NCBI RefSeq assembly: GCF_026151205.1
Contig: NC_087074.1
Location: forward strand, 6,758,001-6,822,000
From: Bolinopsis microptera
Taxonomy: Eukaryota > Ctenophora > Tentaculata > Lobata > Bolinopsidae
DNA length: 64,000 bases
Reading direction: 5' to 3'
The notes beneath the pieces were generated by a model that saw nothing but the letters and a program-made list of their open reading frames with translations, ran no database searches and was not told the DNA's origin. Position numbers and translations under genes: made by a program. Position 1 is the stretch's first letter. Each line of letters starts with the position of its first letter. Below, one piece after another: positions 1 to 12,804 of the stretch.

Positions 1-1572
1 GTGTGTTTCGCATGCAGCCACAAACACACAGACAGACAAACACACAAACCCTCCTCCCGGACAAGCCGGCCTAGTAGCGGGTATGTGATACGAATAGCTT
101 ACATTCCTTAACCCGGACCACTAATAAGCAGTCCCCGGTCAAGATATCGCGGTAAAGTCAACCCGGAATTGGTCTGCAGTATTTGCTGTTATTTTCCGGG
201 TAGGTCTCCCCGCTACCTCATATCTACATACAGCCTGGTCTTTAGTACCTGCTGGATCAGGTGTCTGGCGTCTGGTGCACTCAACATATAACCCCCCCCC
301 CCCCCCCCACCATGCCCAGTGCCTCCCCCCCCCCCCCCTACCCAGCTACCCTGCCGACACTCAGTAACCCGGCCCTAAGCTTTGAGGTCCAGCTCTGTAT
401 TATACAGATTAGTCTTCTGAGGTCTGGGGATTATAGCTGTTTTAGCAGCTGACCCTTCTTGCAGGAAGTCACTAAGTGAGTCAGTTATACACTGATTGAG
501 TGACTCAACATGTCACTAATTGAGTGAACCTCTCTGCATATTATTATTCTCATCACCTCCCCACTGTAGGGTCAGTGTTCTGTTCTTTATTAGAGGCTGG
601 TAGATTGAGTGATTTTGTATGTAAGGAGTGTGCAGGCCAGTAACTGCCTTACAAATGTAGCACTTACATCTCTCCCTCTCTGATACGGGTCCCGGAATAA
701 ATTAACAAATTAAGGATTCATCCTGTGACTGAGACTGAGTTTGTGCACCGTTAATTCAATAAGTTAGGGCGCAATTTAGGCGATGTCTTTGATCAGGCCC
801 CTCAGAAAGCATCAGGATACCAGAGAAAGTAGTGGTCACTCAGAGAGAGAGAGAGAGAGGTATAAATATTACATAATGGTGGTTGTAATATCTGAGGGAA
901 GGTGTGAAGCGCACGTTTCATTCGACACGTGAGCAGTTAACCCCGTCAACCAGAGTCCAGAGAGAGGGAGAGAGGGAGAGAGGAAGGGAGGAAGGGAGGG
1001 AGGGAGGGAGGGAGGGAGGGAGGGAGGGAGGGAGGGAGGGAGGGAGGGAGGGAGGGAGGGAGGGAGGGAGGGAGGGAGGGAGGGAGGGAGGGAGGGAGGG
1101 AGGGAGGGAGGGAGGGAGGGAGGGAGGGAGGGAGGTACTACCGATAAGTAGAGGTAGTATATGTGCTGTGACATAGAGATTTAAATAAGAGGGATCTTTA
1201 TAATAATGAGATAATGAGATGCTACATCCTAGAATTTTAGATGTCGTAACTTGGTGACTATCAAACCATTGATTATGTCTGAGTAACGCAGTTTGGTGCA
1301 TGCTGAGAGGAAGTTGTTAGTGAAGGTGTGGGAGTAAACATTGTTCCTGATCTCCAGGCTCTATCAACCTCCCAATCATTGTAACCTTACAAGATTTCAT
1401 CTAAGTAGGGCTTCCGACTGATTAGCACTCTGATTGTGAAACTTGTGAGCGAGTGAGTGAGAGGGAGTAACCTGGTGATTGAGAGTATTTTATAGTAGTG
1501 CTAACTCCAGGTACAGATTTATATTCTATATATTACTATATATATAAAGTACTTATCCGTGACTACTTTCAG
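1..1572 (+). other. Axin intronic/upstream sequence, no exon recognised
   Basis: I see no coding exon here. The stretch holds poly-C runs near 290-345, short GA repeats near 842-858 and the long GGGA tract listed separately. Because the first recognised axin exon starts in phase 2, at least one coding exon must lie upstream, either here unrecognised or left of the window. Confidence 0.5.
960..1135 (+). repeat. (GGGA)n polypurine microsatellite
   Basis: About 175 bp of nearly pure GGGA/GAGG repeat, purine-only on the + strand. Open reading frames through it in both directions are artefacts of the 4-bp period. It sits in the 5' non-coding part of the axin locus. Confidence 0.95.
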
Positions 1573-4500
1573 CAAATCATCAACTGGCAGCAACGCATCG
1601 GCAGCCTTTGACAAGTACTACTCGTCTAAAAACTCACAGATGAAATCGAACAAAAAGGTGAGATCTCCGCTTCAGTAACCTCCCTACCTAATTATATCTC
1701 ACTAAAGACACCCCCGTGTTAATATATCCTTTGTGAAATCAGTGGCAGTCTGAGCCCGGATATATTTAGGCTGGGAACTACCACAAAACAATACTGCTCG
1801 GGTTAGGGCACGAGGGCGGCAGAACACTTCTCTGCAGGGCTGGTAACTTTGCCCTTAAAATAGGGCACTGCTAATAACGGTGTTATCCACAGCTAATGAC
1901 AGGGTAAGCTCACTAGTTTGTAGCACGTGAGCGGGTCTCGTGTTTGCTAATTGAATCCCCTGTCGCAGGATCAGCTTCACTGATTCCGGGTCTGAGTGTG
2001 GGTAATGATGGTACAATGGGGGCCGGTTACTGGGGCTCCGACCAGTGCTGTAGTCGGCACACAGGGCGACTAGTCGGGTCGGGACACTAAGGGAGGGAGG
2101 CGGTAACTGCGACAAGTACTGTCCTAACTGTTAATAGTCCTACTGACTGGCCCCTGTTAAGGGTCCTGTTAGTGGGACTAGTCGGACACGTACACCTCAA
2201 CAAGGAACATATCCGGGCACGTACAGCTAGGACCTCCTACAATATCCTGGCTCTGACATTATATACTAGGTTAGCACTGAGGCCAGTCTTTACTTCTACT
2301 GCTCAGTGCCGTAAATCTTCAACTAGGTTTGGAAAACTGCAGCTAAATTCATGAAAATCCTGTTTTTATGATCTCCTGACGGACAAAACTGACCTCTGAA
2401 TCTGTAATAGCAATCTCGCCTACTCTGGAGGAGCAATCATTGAGCTGGATTTTATAAGAGTTCCTTTGTTGAGCCCTGCTTTTAGCACATCAGTAAGTGA
2501 GTCTAAGAGAGGGCTCTGTTAGAGCACACTGTTAACTAGAACACTGTTCACCCTCTCTCTCTCTATCTGTCATAGTCAGTGTTTCCTAGCCGCTACCCTG
2601 GCCTCACATGCCTCCTAAATTACGCCCTTTTGATGGGCCAGACAATTGAATTTGCCATTAACTGCACAGAAATAGACAGAGGGCTCACTAATCTACCGTA
2701 TTATTGATATTTAAGTGCTGCCGCCGTGTTTAGCTCTTTGGAAAACCGCCAGTGTCGGACCAGTTTCCTGGACACGGTTTGAAATATAGAGGACTTTGTA
2801 GTGGGTTAACAAGGTCCTCTATAATATAGAGGACCTAGTTCACTGAGCTCTTAACTTATTACTGTAGACTCCAGAACTGCGTGGATACATTCACAATGTA
2901 CCGTCTCTGTCCTGCCTTACTTTCGGATAATATCTCGTCACCTCTGCTAGTGTTTAGGAACTCGTCACCTGTATCTCCGGGCATCAAAACACTGCCCTGG
3001 TAGGATTCTGTCGCGTAATAATGAGTGACTTTGTGTGAGATCACGTTTTGATATGCTGGCTGATACGAGGTGAAGTGCGGTGGAGATACCATATGTGTGG
3101 GTTAACCCTGTAGCGGGTCTAGACTGTCTTACACTGATAGTACACATACCACCCACAGTACGCACTATAGAGGGCATTGTCCTATCTTATCTAATCTTGT
3201 GGCCTGCTTTTCAGGGCAGGGGGATATTTTAGTTATTCATATTTATAATGTAATCTCTTTTTCATCCTTAGCTCCTTAGATATTCTGGTCTAAGCTGCAT
3301 GTCCGGAAATTATTCTCCATAAATAAAATAAAGTGACTGAATATAAAGACATTTGAATGGGACTGAGTATTAAGATGTGGACCCACTGACCCAGTCAGAC
3401 TGCACAGGTGTGTTATCCACGTGATGCCCATTTAAGGTGTGTGTACCATTACTACAATTCCGAGGAACAGGCAGTAAAACCAATTTCCTGGCCCAGCAGG
3501 GAGGCAGGCAGTTTATATAGTACCTATAATCAAATCACGCCCTGACAATTCTCTCTACATGACTCCTCACTCTAAATGCTGTGTTTCCTAAGTAGAAACC
3601 GTTATAAGGTATAATCTTATTAGCTACACAGGGTTAAGCCGCGCGCACGTGCACACCCTGAACACACTGGTGTCTGTGTGAGTAAACTCTTTGTGTTTAT
3701 TCATGCAGAAAATATGCTGTTTAGACGAACCCAAGTACGTACCCATGTGAAGCTAGATACGCTCCGCAGAGCAGGCACAAGGCCTGATAACTACAGTCTG
3801 CCGCTACTCCGCATGCAATCCCAAAACAAGAATGTTCCAGACGTCTGAGTACATTTAGGAAGCGCTACTCTGCATGCAATTCCGTGTCAGTTGGAGCGTG
3901 ACCACTGACCAGAGTAGCTGGGTACCTGGTGACGGTTACCTAGTGACCGTTACCAAGCGACACTGGGTGTCTTATTATCTAACGGTTCACTGCTCTCCGG
4001 TATCACCATGACTGTGAGGTGACATGATGCGTAGTATCAACACAGCAACTTGTGTAACAGAAATATTTGTGATACGGTCGAGAGCGGTAGGGGTATTTCA
4101 CCTTTGATAGTATTCCGAGCACTAACTCTGTAAATCTTGTTTCCATTCCTCCAGCCTGGATATCAGGCTTGTGATTGGTAGGTGTGTGTCACGTGGGCCC
4201 TTCTCTCACACCTGATTGGTCCAAATGTTAATTAGATTCAGAAATATAACTAGAGAGCTTGGGGAGGCGTTAAATCGGGAAATTAGCAACTTTTACTACC
4301 GTAGCTGAATAATAATGTAACCTTGGCTGAGTATAATCCGGGACACTATTTTTAGTGTCACCACTCAACCTCTGCAGTCTACACCTTGCTCCAACGCCCC
4401 TTTTAAAAGTTTTATTAACAGTCTTGAAACACTTCTTGATACTCAAAAATAGAGTCCACATATCTCGTCGTCACGATTTCAACACTTGACTGAGTATGAA

Positions 4501-6749
4501 AAATGTAGAGGGTAAAGAGATACCATGTAACTTAGTCACGTGTTAACCACCTGTTATGTCACATGTTAACGAGCTACTCTTTTCAGAAAGGTGTGGTTAA
4601 CCCCGCGAAGCTGATGGAGGAGCTCCTGCCTAGGTTGGAGATCATATCTTTGGAGCAGAGCATGAGAGTACAGAACTTCGGCAGTCTCGATCAAGGACCT
4701 CATGTAAGTCAAACTTTGATGTTTTTAAATGTTCTGAATTAGCTCACTCTAGTTTCAACGTGACTTATTATGAAGTTCGGAAAGCTGTATTACTCCTCAA
4801 TTAACACTATATCTCGCTAGGGTGGAGACACGCCTGTTGTAGTTCTGATGCGGAAGAAGGAACGAGAGGGAGAAGAGGAGGGCCCCGTTGACATGGGGAG
4901 CCTGAACCACATGACCCACCACTCTCTCCCTCAACAGATGGTCACCAGTACTTTACAGCCCTTCACTCAACCCCAACAACCTCCCTCCTCTCTCTACCCC
5001 TCCTCCCAACCAGCCCGCCCCTCTGATAAGCAGCAGTGTGTGAGAGAACGGAGCGCCAGTACTCAGTCTGTGGAGGCCATGGTCTGTGACGAGGAGGAAC
5101 CTGTAATCAGGCAACCAGAACAACAACCCTCTGAACAACCTGCCCGGCCCGCTTGGACAGAGCAGGTAACTGCCCTTGTAAAATAACACTTTTGCTGGTT
5201 TATATATCGGGTTTTTACCATATCGGGTTTTTACCATATCAAACGCGGGAGGATTTCACTTTGTAAAAAGGAGATATCGGATTATTGGTAATTACTTGCA
5301 CCTAGCACTATTTGAACCTAGCACTCGCCTCGAATACTGATTATTGGTAATTACTTGCAGTATATTTGAACCTAGCACTCGCCTCGAATAGTGATTAGTG
5401 ATTACAGTATCTGATATCCTACGTGCCCATATCCATAATGAACTATTTAACAGAGATCCCCCCTCTCTCTCTCTCTCTCACCCTCTCTCTATCCCCTGTT
5501 TCATCCTGGTTCACGGATAGGAGATACAATCGAGTTACAAATCTGTGCTCTGGTCACTACATTTCCACTAATACCATTACCTGAACCTCAGCACAGAATG
5601 AGATATTTATCTCCCCCCTCATTACACACCTCATATCATATTGGTAACTTTGTTATCTTCTATTCCCCCTGATAAGCTTCCCTCGTGTTGTGACGACCTA
5701 GTAAAGAATATTATGAAGGAGTAAACTGATCAGCTTCTCTTTCAGACGACGCAGCAAAGTACAGGGAGTGGTCAAGCGCGTTCAAGCGATCCTAACCGGT
5801 GAGTTAAAGAGCTAGCCTCTCATTATTATGTTATTAAACGTATATCTCCTCTCTCTCCTCTTCTCGTTCCTGTAGACGTTAATTGAGTTTCGCAGTGAGC
5901 CAGGTTATCCGTTAACTGATAGATATCGTACAGTTTAGCTGCAACATAAACAACTTTGTATTTGTAATTATGTCATCAATATGAGGGCTTCTCTAGAAGG
6001 TTGGATGGGATAGAATGTTTACAGTATTGTAATATTTATCAAGACCGCGCTTTTCTACAGAACAATTTCAGTCAGACCCTTAAAATCACCGTAATCACCT
6101 TCCAAATCTCCGTAATTGTAAAAGCTCCCTCAACCATCCAAGTCTACACTCCACGAAGCTTGGGACTTGAAAACCAACCCCACATTTAGTGAGCTCGAAA
6201 AAGAAGCATTTAATTTGGTGGATGGAGCTGTCTGATGAAAACGAGGGACACTTAGTACTGGTCACCCTTCTGATCACGCTCGTTAATCAGTCTCGACATT
6301 CAGAGATCCCCCAGCCTCTAACCCAGCTTACCATGATTTGTTAGTCTTCCCAGATGCACTACAGGGTCACGTGATCACTATGGTTACCTAAGAGTGCCCA
6401 CGTGATCACAATGTCACGTGATAGTAGTAACACGTGCGGATATTATGAGCTCTTCTGGCTCTGTGCGGTGTTTTTGTCGGTCTCTCCGTTGTTTAAGAGA
6501 GGCCAACTCTTACACAACACACACACAGGATGTATTGTGCCTGTTTATTAAATGGCACTAAACAGCGTCACCTGTCTCATTACATCAGCTCGAGCTATGA
6601 CGTCATCAGAGAGCTGTGATGTGATCAAGATATCACCCTTGTGAGGTGAACGCTCTGTAATTATATCCTGCGTTTCATCTCCCCAGACCAGCTCTATTTC
6701 TGTCTTCGAGTTAGAAAACAAGTGACTCGTGGTTACCTAAGAGGTGGAG

Positions 6750-6780
<31 letters not shown>

Positions 6781-9434
6781 AATTGGATCGCATTATCGTG
6801 CGTTTGATCTTTTCCCGAAGTTCAGGGGACACGTGTTGTGTGATGTCTCTGAAGAACATGTAATCGCTGTGCCTAGTGTGGTGCTCAAACAAGTGTACAC
6901 AGATATCGGAGGAGCGGCGTACTGTACACAGTCACATATTTATCTTAACAGAGAACTTGCCGATGTGTAGACAGTAGGGCTGCGAGGGGAGACCACGTGA
7001 TCTTATCAGGCAGGGCACGTGGGCTGGAGTTCATGGCACGTGGGCAAACTTCCATCAAGCTTCCAACAATCCTTGCTTACAATCCATTAGCTTTTACCAG
7101 AGGTCAAAGAGACCTGCCCTCTTTGAAGTTTGAGCTTAGTGGAACTGTCAAAAATCTTAGTGATGTATCAAACCCTGAATATCGTATACACGAGAATATG
7201 TAATGAGTGAATTGTGTCTGAAGTAGGGTGAAGTGAGCGTGAAGTCGGGTGAAGATACCAGGTACGGTCTACTTAAGTGCCGGGTATACTCCCTCCGGAC
7301 GCGAGACCTAACTCACCCTGTTCTTTGTTGTTGTAGTGTACAAGGGCTCCTTTGAAAGCTGCTGAGTTTTAAATTTAGTCAGGTGTTATTTCTGAGGTGG
7401 TGGTAACCTCGTGCTGCACGGCTCCTCAGAACAGTTTAAACCTCACAGCAGCCGCCCGCCCCTCCCTGCCTGCTAACGGTCTGTGATAGGTTAACCTCGG
7501 CTCCTTTCACTGTCGTCCTGATTTTCTGGGCTATCTTAAATAAAGTGTACAGAAATAGTGTGACCCGTGTGTTGACCAAGCTCCACCAGGGTTAACTCCC
7601 ACCTCTCCCCTCTTTCTACGTAATCTCAGTGATCTGGTCCGGAACTGCTAGTTTGAGTTCATAGCGGCGACCTCTGGTATGACAGATAACATGGCACATA
7701 CACTGTTCACCGTCACGTGACACACTGTTCACTGTCACATGACCCGGTCGGTTGTAATTAATGAGGCCGGTCTGTTTGAACTGTATCCCTTTACCAGCTG
7801 GGCCGCCCTCACCCTCCCTCCCTGCTCGGTGTGTCAACACTGTTTACCCGGTCATCCTCCCTGTTTTGTAACTGTTAATTAACACTACTTGGTGTCGGGG
7901 GCTGGAGAATTGAGGATCGGGTCCTGCTTGGAACGAGAGGAGATAAGATGAAGGAGATAAAACTGTAAGGTTCACAGTCTAAACCCAAATACGGTGTCCT
8001 AAAACACAGTACAACACTGATACCCCCGTCTGCTTGAGCGATAAATTGTCTGCTGAATATCTTCTGAAGCTAACATATTGCCATTGGAGACAGTGGGACA
8101 GCTTGCAATCAGTCGTGTTCCTGTCTGTTGGATTCTGCTGCCTCCCCACTGAGAGACTATCCGACCTGGCCGACCTGGCCGCTCTCCTGTGTATCCCGCA
8201 CATCAAAAGGAAACCTTCCCCGGCTTAGTCATGTCAAAGAAATGAACTGATTAGAACAAATTTAAGATGCACTCCTTTAGGGCATGATCCTTATTATATA
8301 AATTATATCCTTTATGTACGGGCATTAGTGAGGATTATGTAGCGAGATTATTTATGATTTTGCCGGATAGTTTTATCCGAGGCACGCTGTCGAGCCACTT
8401 AGTAGTATTTAATTACAGAAAGTTTACTTCAAAGCGGCCAACCTTTGTAGCTAATCGCTCCTGCCTGTCCGGATCTACTCCGCAAGCTTTGATGGAGAAT
8501 ATTTTGCTAAATTGCTCTTTAGGCTCCGCCAGCAGATCAAACGTTGCAGCCGTTACAAAAGAGACCCGATATTTTCATAAACCTGCTCATTAGGTCAAAC
8601 TCTTTTTAATCATCTCCAGCAATCACACGATCTACTCGTATTTACATGTAGGGGGAGTACACCCCCCTCCCCCTCCCACTTGTAGCTCCGTTCTGGCTCA
8701 CTGTGATTCTCTGGAAATTAAAATACTTTGAAATGTTCATGTTGTAAGCGATATTTTCATATATGTTCTGTATTCTGTAAACTGAGAAGTTTCAACTCAT
8801 TCTGACGAACTCTTTATTTCAGAGCCCCCGACGTTCAGATAGCATATACCTACAGTACAGACTCTATATGTTACGTGAAAGTGTTGCCGGGACCGAACGT
8901 GACCTTGCAACAATTCAAGGAAGTTGTGGCTTGGAACAATCCTGTTCCAAATTCTAGGTAAGTTCACGATCAATGATCAGATCTTGGGGAATGTTTAAGG
9001 AAGTGAAGTTAATACAAAAATGTCGATGGATTTTAGTAAGGAAAATCACATTGTTCACTGTGAATCGTTGGAGTAATCTTGGTCTCGGTTTGGACCAGAT
9101 GTCGTAATTGTTAGTGAAGAAGACAGTGCAATCTGTTGAATATTGCAACATATGACCACAAGAACTATTTTACAACTCACGACGAAACCGTGCAATCTTT
9201 CGTCATGCACGGTCAGCCTTTAAAAAGAGCGAGCCCTAGCTATTCAATTACACACATATTTTCAATCATGTTAATAATATTGTATTCTTAATCTGGTCTT
9301 TTTTCAGATATTTTTTCAAGAGGCAGTTGCCTGGAATCGGAGAGGTACACGAGGAGATCAGTCTAGATAGCTCCGCGCTTCCCTTCTGGGCTCCCAATAC
9401 GATATTTGGCCGCGTGGAACGCGGGCTGGACTGA
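1573..9434 (+). CDS. AXIN: Axin, C-terminal part (six exons, 5' incomplete)
   Basis: Scaffold of the cytoplasmic beta-catenin destruction complex in Wnt signalling. Exons by GT-AG joins that keep one frame: 1573-1657, 4587-4703, 4821-5165, 5746-5798, 8823-8957, 9308-9434; 286 residues plus stop. Exon 2 has NPAKLMEELLPRLE and exon 3 MRKKEREGEEEGP, resembling the axin segment PEKFAEELI-RLE ... RVRMEEEG of the GSK3-binding/acidic region. The last two exons form a DIX domain: VTLQQFKEVV, then YFFKRQ, ending IFGRVERGLD-stop, matching axin VTLGQFKELL, YYFKK and IIGKVEKVD-stop. DIX mediates head-to-tail polymerisation with itself and Dishevelled. The middle exon is a low-complexity P/Q/S linker. I found no clear beta-catenin-binding helix. 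The RGS domain would lie upstream of this window. Poly(A) signal AATAAA at 9512-9517. Identity rests mainly on DIX plus exon order; Dishevelled is excluded because DIX is C-terminal. Confidence 0.88.
2812..2836. repeat. Perfect 11-bp inverted repeat in axin intron
   Basis: AGGTCCTCTAT and its reverse complement separated by AAT. It could form a small hairpin. No function is assigned. Confidence 0.6.
5206..5395 (+). repeat. Short tandem duplications in axin intron
   Basis: Two copies of a 16-bp unit (ATATCGGGTTTTTACC) are followed by two imperfect copies of a unit of about 58 bp that starts GATTATTGGTAATTACTTG and includes TTTGAACCTAGCACTCGCC. Confidence 0.75.
5799..8822 (+). other. Axin intron 5 (3 kb) with CACGTG cluster
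   Basis: No further exon could be supported. Eight CACGTG hexamers lie within 6368-7042 (6368, 6399, 6415, 6431, 6830, 6994, 7016, 7037), and another occurs near 7713. An (AC)n microsatellite occupies 6750-6777. The E-box cluster may be an intronic regulatory element; that is inference. Confidence 0.6.
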
Positions 9435-11460
9435 AAGATTCAGAAATGATTCTTATCTTCTGATACACCAAAAGACTGAATGTTGATCATAGATCTATTA
9501 ACTCGAGAAACAATAAAGCCCCTTCATTATATTTGACTGAGACGATCAAGTTGTTAGGTAGATCAGTAATGTGTGATCTTGTTAGAACTCACGGGGGGTT
9601 GTCATGACTACCCCCCAACTCACCCCCTGCATGACAGAAAACAGATTGTAACGACATTTGTACGACTATTTATCAATATTTCTCGTGTATTAAACCTAAC
9701 ATAAGCAAAATTATCGAACTTCGCTAGATGGGTTAAACAATTTTATCTGTTTTGTACTTTAGTTATTTCTACTCACTGCACACGGAAACAGTGTTCTGTG
9801 TTTAGGGACGGTTACCCCTCAGAATAGTTAGTGTCCGGGGTTGCGCAATTGTTAGCCCAATCAACACTAGTTCCCATTGGAACATCTTCAACGGACTGCG
9901 ATAACAGTTCGCTGAGTTTTATATTTCCAAACAATCAAACGATGCAATGCTGTACTTTTAATATTTTTAGTTTTATTTAAGATAATGTGTTTAACTTCGT
10001 CTCTACCATCTCTACACTCTGCAGTCTACAAAGCGATGAAGAAAAGAAACCCGGCATTGTAATTTCTCTTGGATGAGGAGTTTACGACAGCAGATATGTT
10101 GCACTCGTCACTGGTATTTGTTATGGCTAGTCTTGCTCTGTTACAATTGAGATAGTTCATCCCACTACTGTCAACCCTATCTAAATAACCAGGCTGGCCT
10201 TGTCAAGCTCAGTATCAGCGCCACTAAGCGTGATCTTTGCAAAGTTATTTGTATTCTACCGCCGCCATGAATTCACGACGTCGATGCGCGGCGCCTGTAT
10301 AGCTCTCCATAAAGCTGTGCATTAGGCTGCACGTTCATTTATGTTTTTTATTTTCCAATTACTTAAAAAACTCACTGATTAACAATCATACAATATATTG
10401 CAATTTATAAGCTCCTGTGGTAATAGTTATAAGAGACATTGAATTTCCTGGTCAACTGTCGACCTAAGCCGCGCATTTTACATCACAATTAAAGCTGAAC
10501 GATAGATATTATTTTTGAAAAATAAAATTTTGTATTTCATTGGAATTACTTTTTTAAAATATCATTATGTAAGCATTCAAACTTTTAAAAATGGTTACTG
10601 GGCTCAAGGCTCAGCCTGTCATTCCGCTTAATTTCTATTCGTGTTATATTTACAATTTATGTTTATGAACATTATAGCCTGGGGTCCTTAAGTAAAACAA
10701 AAAATGCGGTCGCTTTTCTTTTGTGGATGGCCGCTCAACTTCCCGATCTGTGATGGCGTATTTTATTTTATTCAACAATATAACCTGGGTCCCCAATGTT
10801 TGCTGTTTATAAGTATGCAGATATAGTGCAGTGACAGGCCGAGCGCCGCCCAGTTAATTCCATATTGAAAATTTGAAAATCGTGTAGCCGTATGTTAATT
10901 ATTAAACTTTATTGTTTATGCAACCTGACACGGATCTGTGCAAAATAGTAATACTGACAACAATATGCTATCAATTAGTGCTTGGTGGGATACGTACATA
11001 TCATCGTGAAATTAACAATTTACTTGGTCAGTTCAGTGCCGCGCGACAACAATTACTTATTTAATTCAGAATATCTCGCAAAATGACTTTGCGCAGGCTA
11101 TACTACTATATAATAGTTAAAAACGTGTGCGACATGTTGGCGCGCGGGCTTGTCATACGTATGACCCGCCGCGCACGAAGTGCGCGGCTCCCCCGTATCG
11201 TCAGGACGATAAAGTTTTACCATAGTGAAACGACCGTGGGGGTCGCAACGTGATACAAGCGCGGGCACGGTTGTACGCTTGCAAGCACGCATGGTCGCAA
11301 AGCTACCATATACTTTTAAAAACCTCGTTCGCTAACCCTTGTCCTTGACTCTTATGTGCATTCGGCATTTTGAGTCATGGATCGGGAAAAAATGGTTAAA
11401 GCAAAAACAAAACATTTTTGTTCTTATATTGTTTTGAATGACATTGTGACCCCAATTGTT
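9435..11460. other. Repeat-derived intergenic DNA
   Basis: No gene recognised. Around 10600 and 10830 are short copies of a repeat with core TGACAGGCTGAGCGC (or its complement). The same core recurs near 62762 and 62961, so this is an interspersed repeat family. Confidence 0.55.
9512..9517 (+). terminator. Poly(A) signal of axin
   Basis: AATAAA 78 bp after the axin stop codon, the expected distance range for a short 3' UTR. Confidence 0.7.
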
Positions 11461-11461
11461 G

Positions 11462-11648
11462 TTTCACCTGTACCGTTTATACGATACAGGGTGCGGCCCC
11501 CTGTATCGTATAAACGGTACAGTTGATTGACGATGTCAACCCTTCCAGATCGTTGCTTTGCAGAACAACGATCTCGATGCGAAGCAAGAATGCTAGTTTG
11601 CGCGGCGCGTCGAAGCGGCGAAGTCCTCCAAACGGTACAGGTGAATTT
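11462..11648. repeat. Nested inverted repeats, 22-bp perfect arms
   Basis: 11470-11491 and 11499-11520 are perfect 22-bp inverted arms around a 7-bp loop (TGCGGCC). The arm sequence with its flank (CACCTGTACCGTTT) recurs inverted at about 11631-11646, enclosing a further 110 bp. This looks like a small foldback or MITE-type element. Confidence 0.65.
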
Positions 11649-11869
11649 ATTTTTATATAGCGCACGTCGGTTCAGTCGATTAACAATGGACAAGAAAATA
11701 AAAAAGTGACAATTAAATTAATGCACTTGGATAGAATGATGCACCTGATATGGGTATTATATTGAAAATATTTACTGTCGGTGATCAACAATTTATTTTT
11801 CCTAAAAAGTTATATCATATATAGCATATTAACGAACTTACAAATACATTTTGCGTGGTGTATTACTTC

Positions 11870-12600
11870 GTTCACCCGTATGATTGATGGATTGGGACTC
11901 ATGACTTACAGAGAGAGACTGGATAAGCTGAACCTCACATAACAACCCTGCTTGAACGCAGGGTTCGTGGAGATCTCATTGAGATGTTCAAGATCCAGGA
12001 AGGCTTTGTGGGTTATGGTTCCGATTTATTTGGTCGTTCTGGTAGGACCGTTGCTGCTAGATCAAAGACGCATAGATTCACCACAAATGAGACTGATTTC
12101 TTTGCCCAAAGGGTCTTGCGCTATTGGAACAGTCTTCACCTAACCATGTGCTTTCGCGCCACTTCGGGCGCGCTTGTTTTACCGCCGTGAGGCGGGCGCG
12201 CGCTACTGCAAGCGCAAGGGCTCTGGATAGAGCAAGAAAGTCTACCACCACTTGTGAAAGCTAGTGAGTCGGTTACTGGTTTCAAAAGGGGATTAGATGC
12301 CTTTCGGCTTCATGGATATCAGGCAAATAAGCTTGGCCACTACTGGGAACTGTCATATATATGACATCTTTGATAGGATAGATGTGTCTGTGTCTAATAG
12401 GAATAGTTATGTAAGTTATATGAAAGAGAATCCATTGGTAGCTAAGAGGAAGAAGGTTAATATCAAAGGTATTTAGTTGAATTTTTTAAAAGTTTGTAAT
12501 TATATGGTTTCAAACGTAAAGTGTTCATTTTCAAGGAATTCCTTTTTGGTATGCCCAGAGAGGCATTATTTATAATGTTATGTTATGTTATGTTATAGTT
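11870..12600 (+). mobile_element. LINE 3' fragment (RT C-terminal region), decayed
   Basis: Broken frames read LMTYRERLDKLNL, then RVRGDLIEMFKI, GRTVAARSKTH, FFAQRVLRYWNSL and finally VTGFKRGLDAFR. This is the typical tail downstream of the reverse transcriptase in CR1/RTE-type LINEs. It ends with (TTATG)n at about 12578-12598, a usual LINE 3' microsatellite. An unrelated GC-rich segment (12141-12232) splits the coding remnant. Confidence 0.7.
12141..12232 (+). repeat. Short GC-rich interspersed insert
   Basis: This segment interrupts the LINE remnant between WNSL and the following conserved part. Its second half, GCGCGCTACTGCAAGCG followed by GGGCTCTGG, recurs at about 63482-63510, also after a CCATGTG start. 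It behaves as a small SINE-like unit. Confidence 0.5.
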
Positions 12601-12804
12601 ATACGTACTGCAGAATATCAAATTAAAAAAAGCCCTCTTATCGCAGTTAACGGTAGTTATCGGATAATATTTGTGAACGAGTTCAACTACAAACTAGCAA
12701 GCGTTTTACGCAGTACAGTATAAATTCAAGGAACAAGAAAACAATTTTTTTTAAAAAGATCCCTCAAACATCACACACTTCAAACAAACACCCAGACTTT
12801 ATTG

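Noticed and set aside
869-1301. Overlapping frames encoding PPSLPPSL and GREGGREG repeats
   Set aside because: Translations of the GGGA microsatellite in several frames; no splice or start context.
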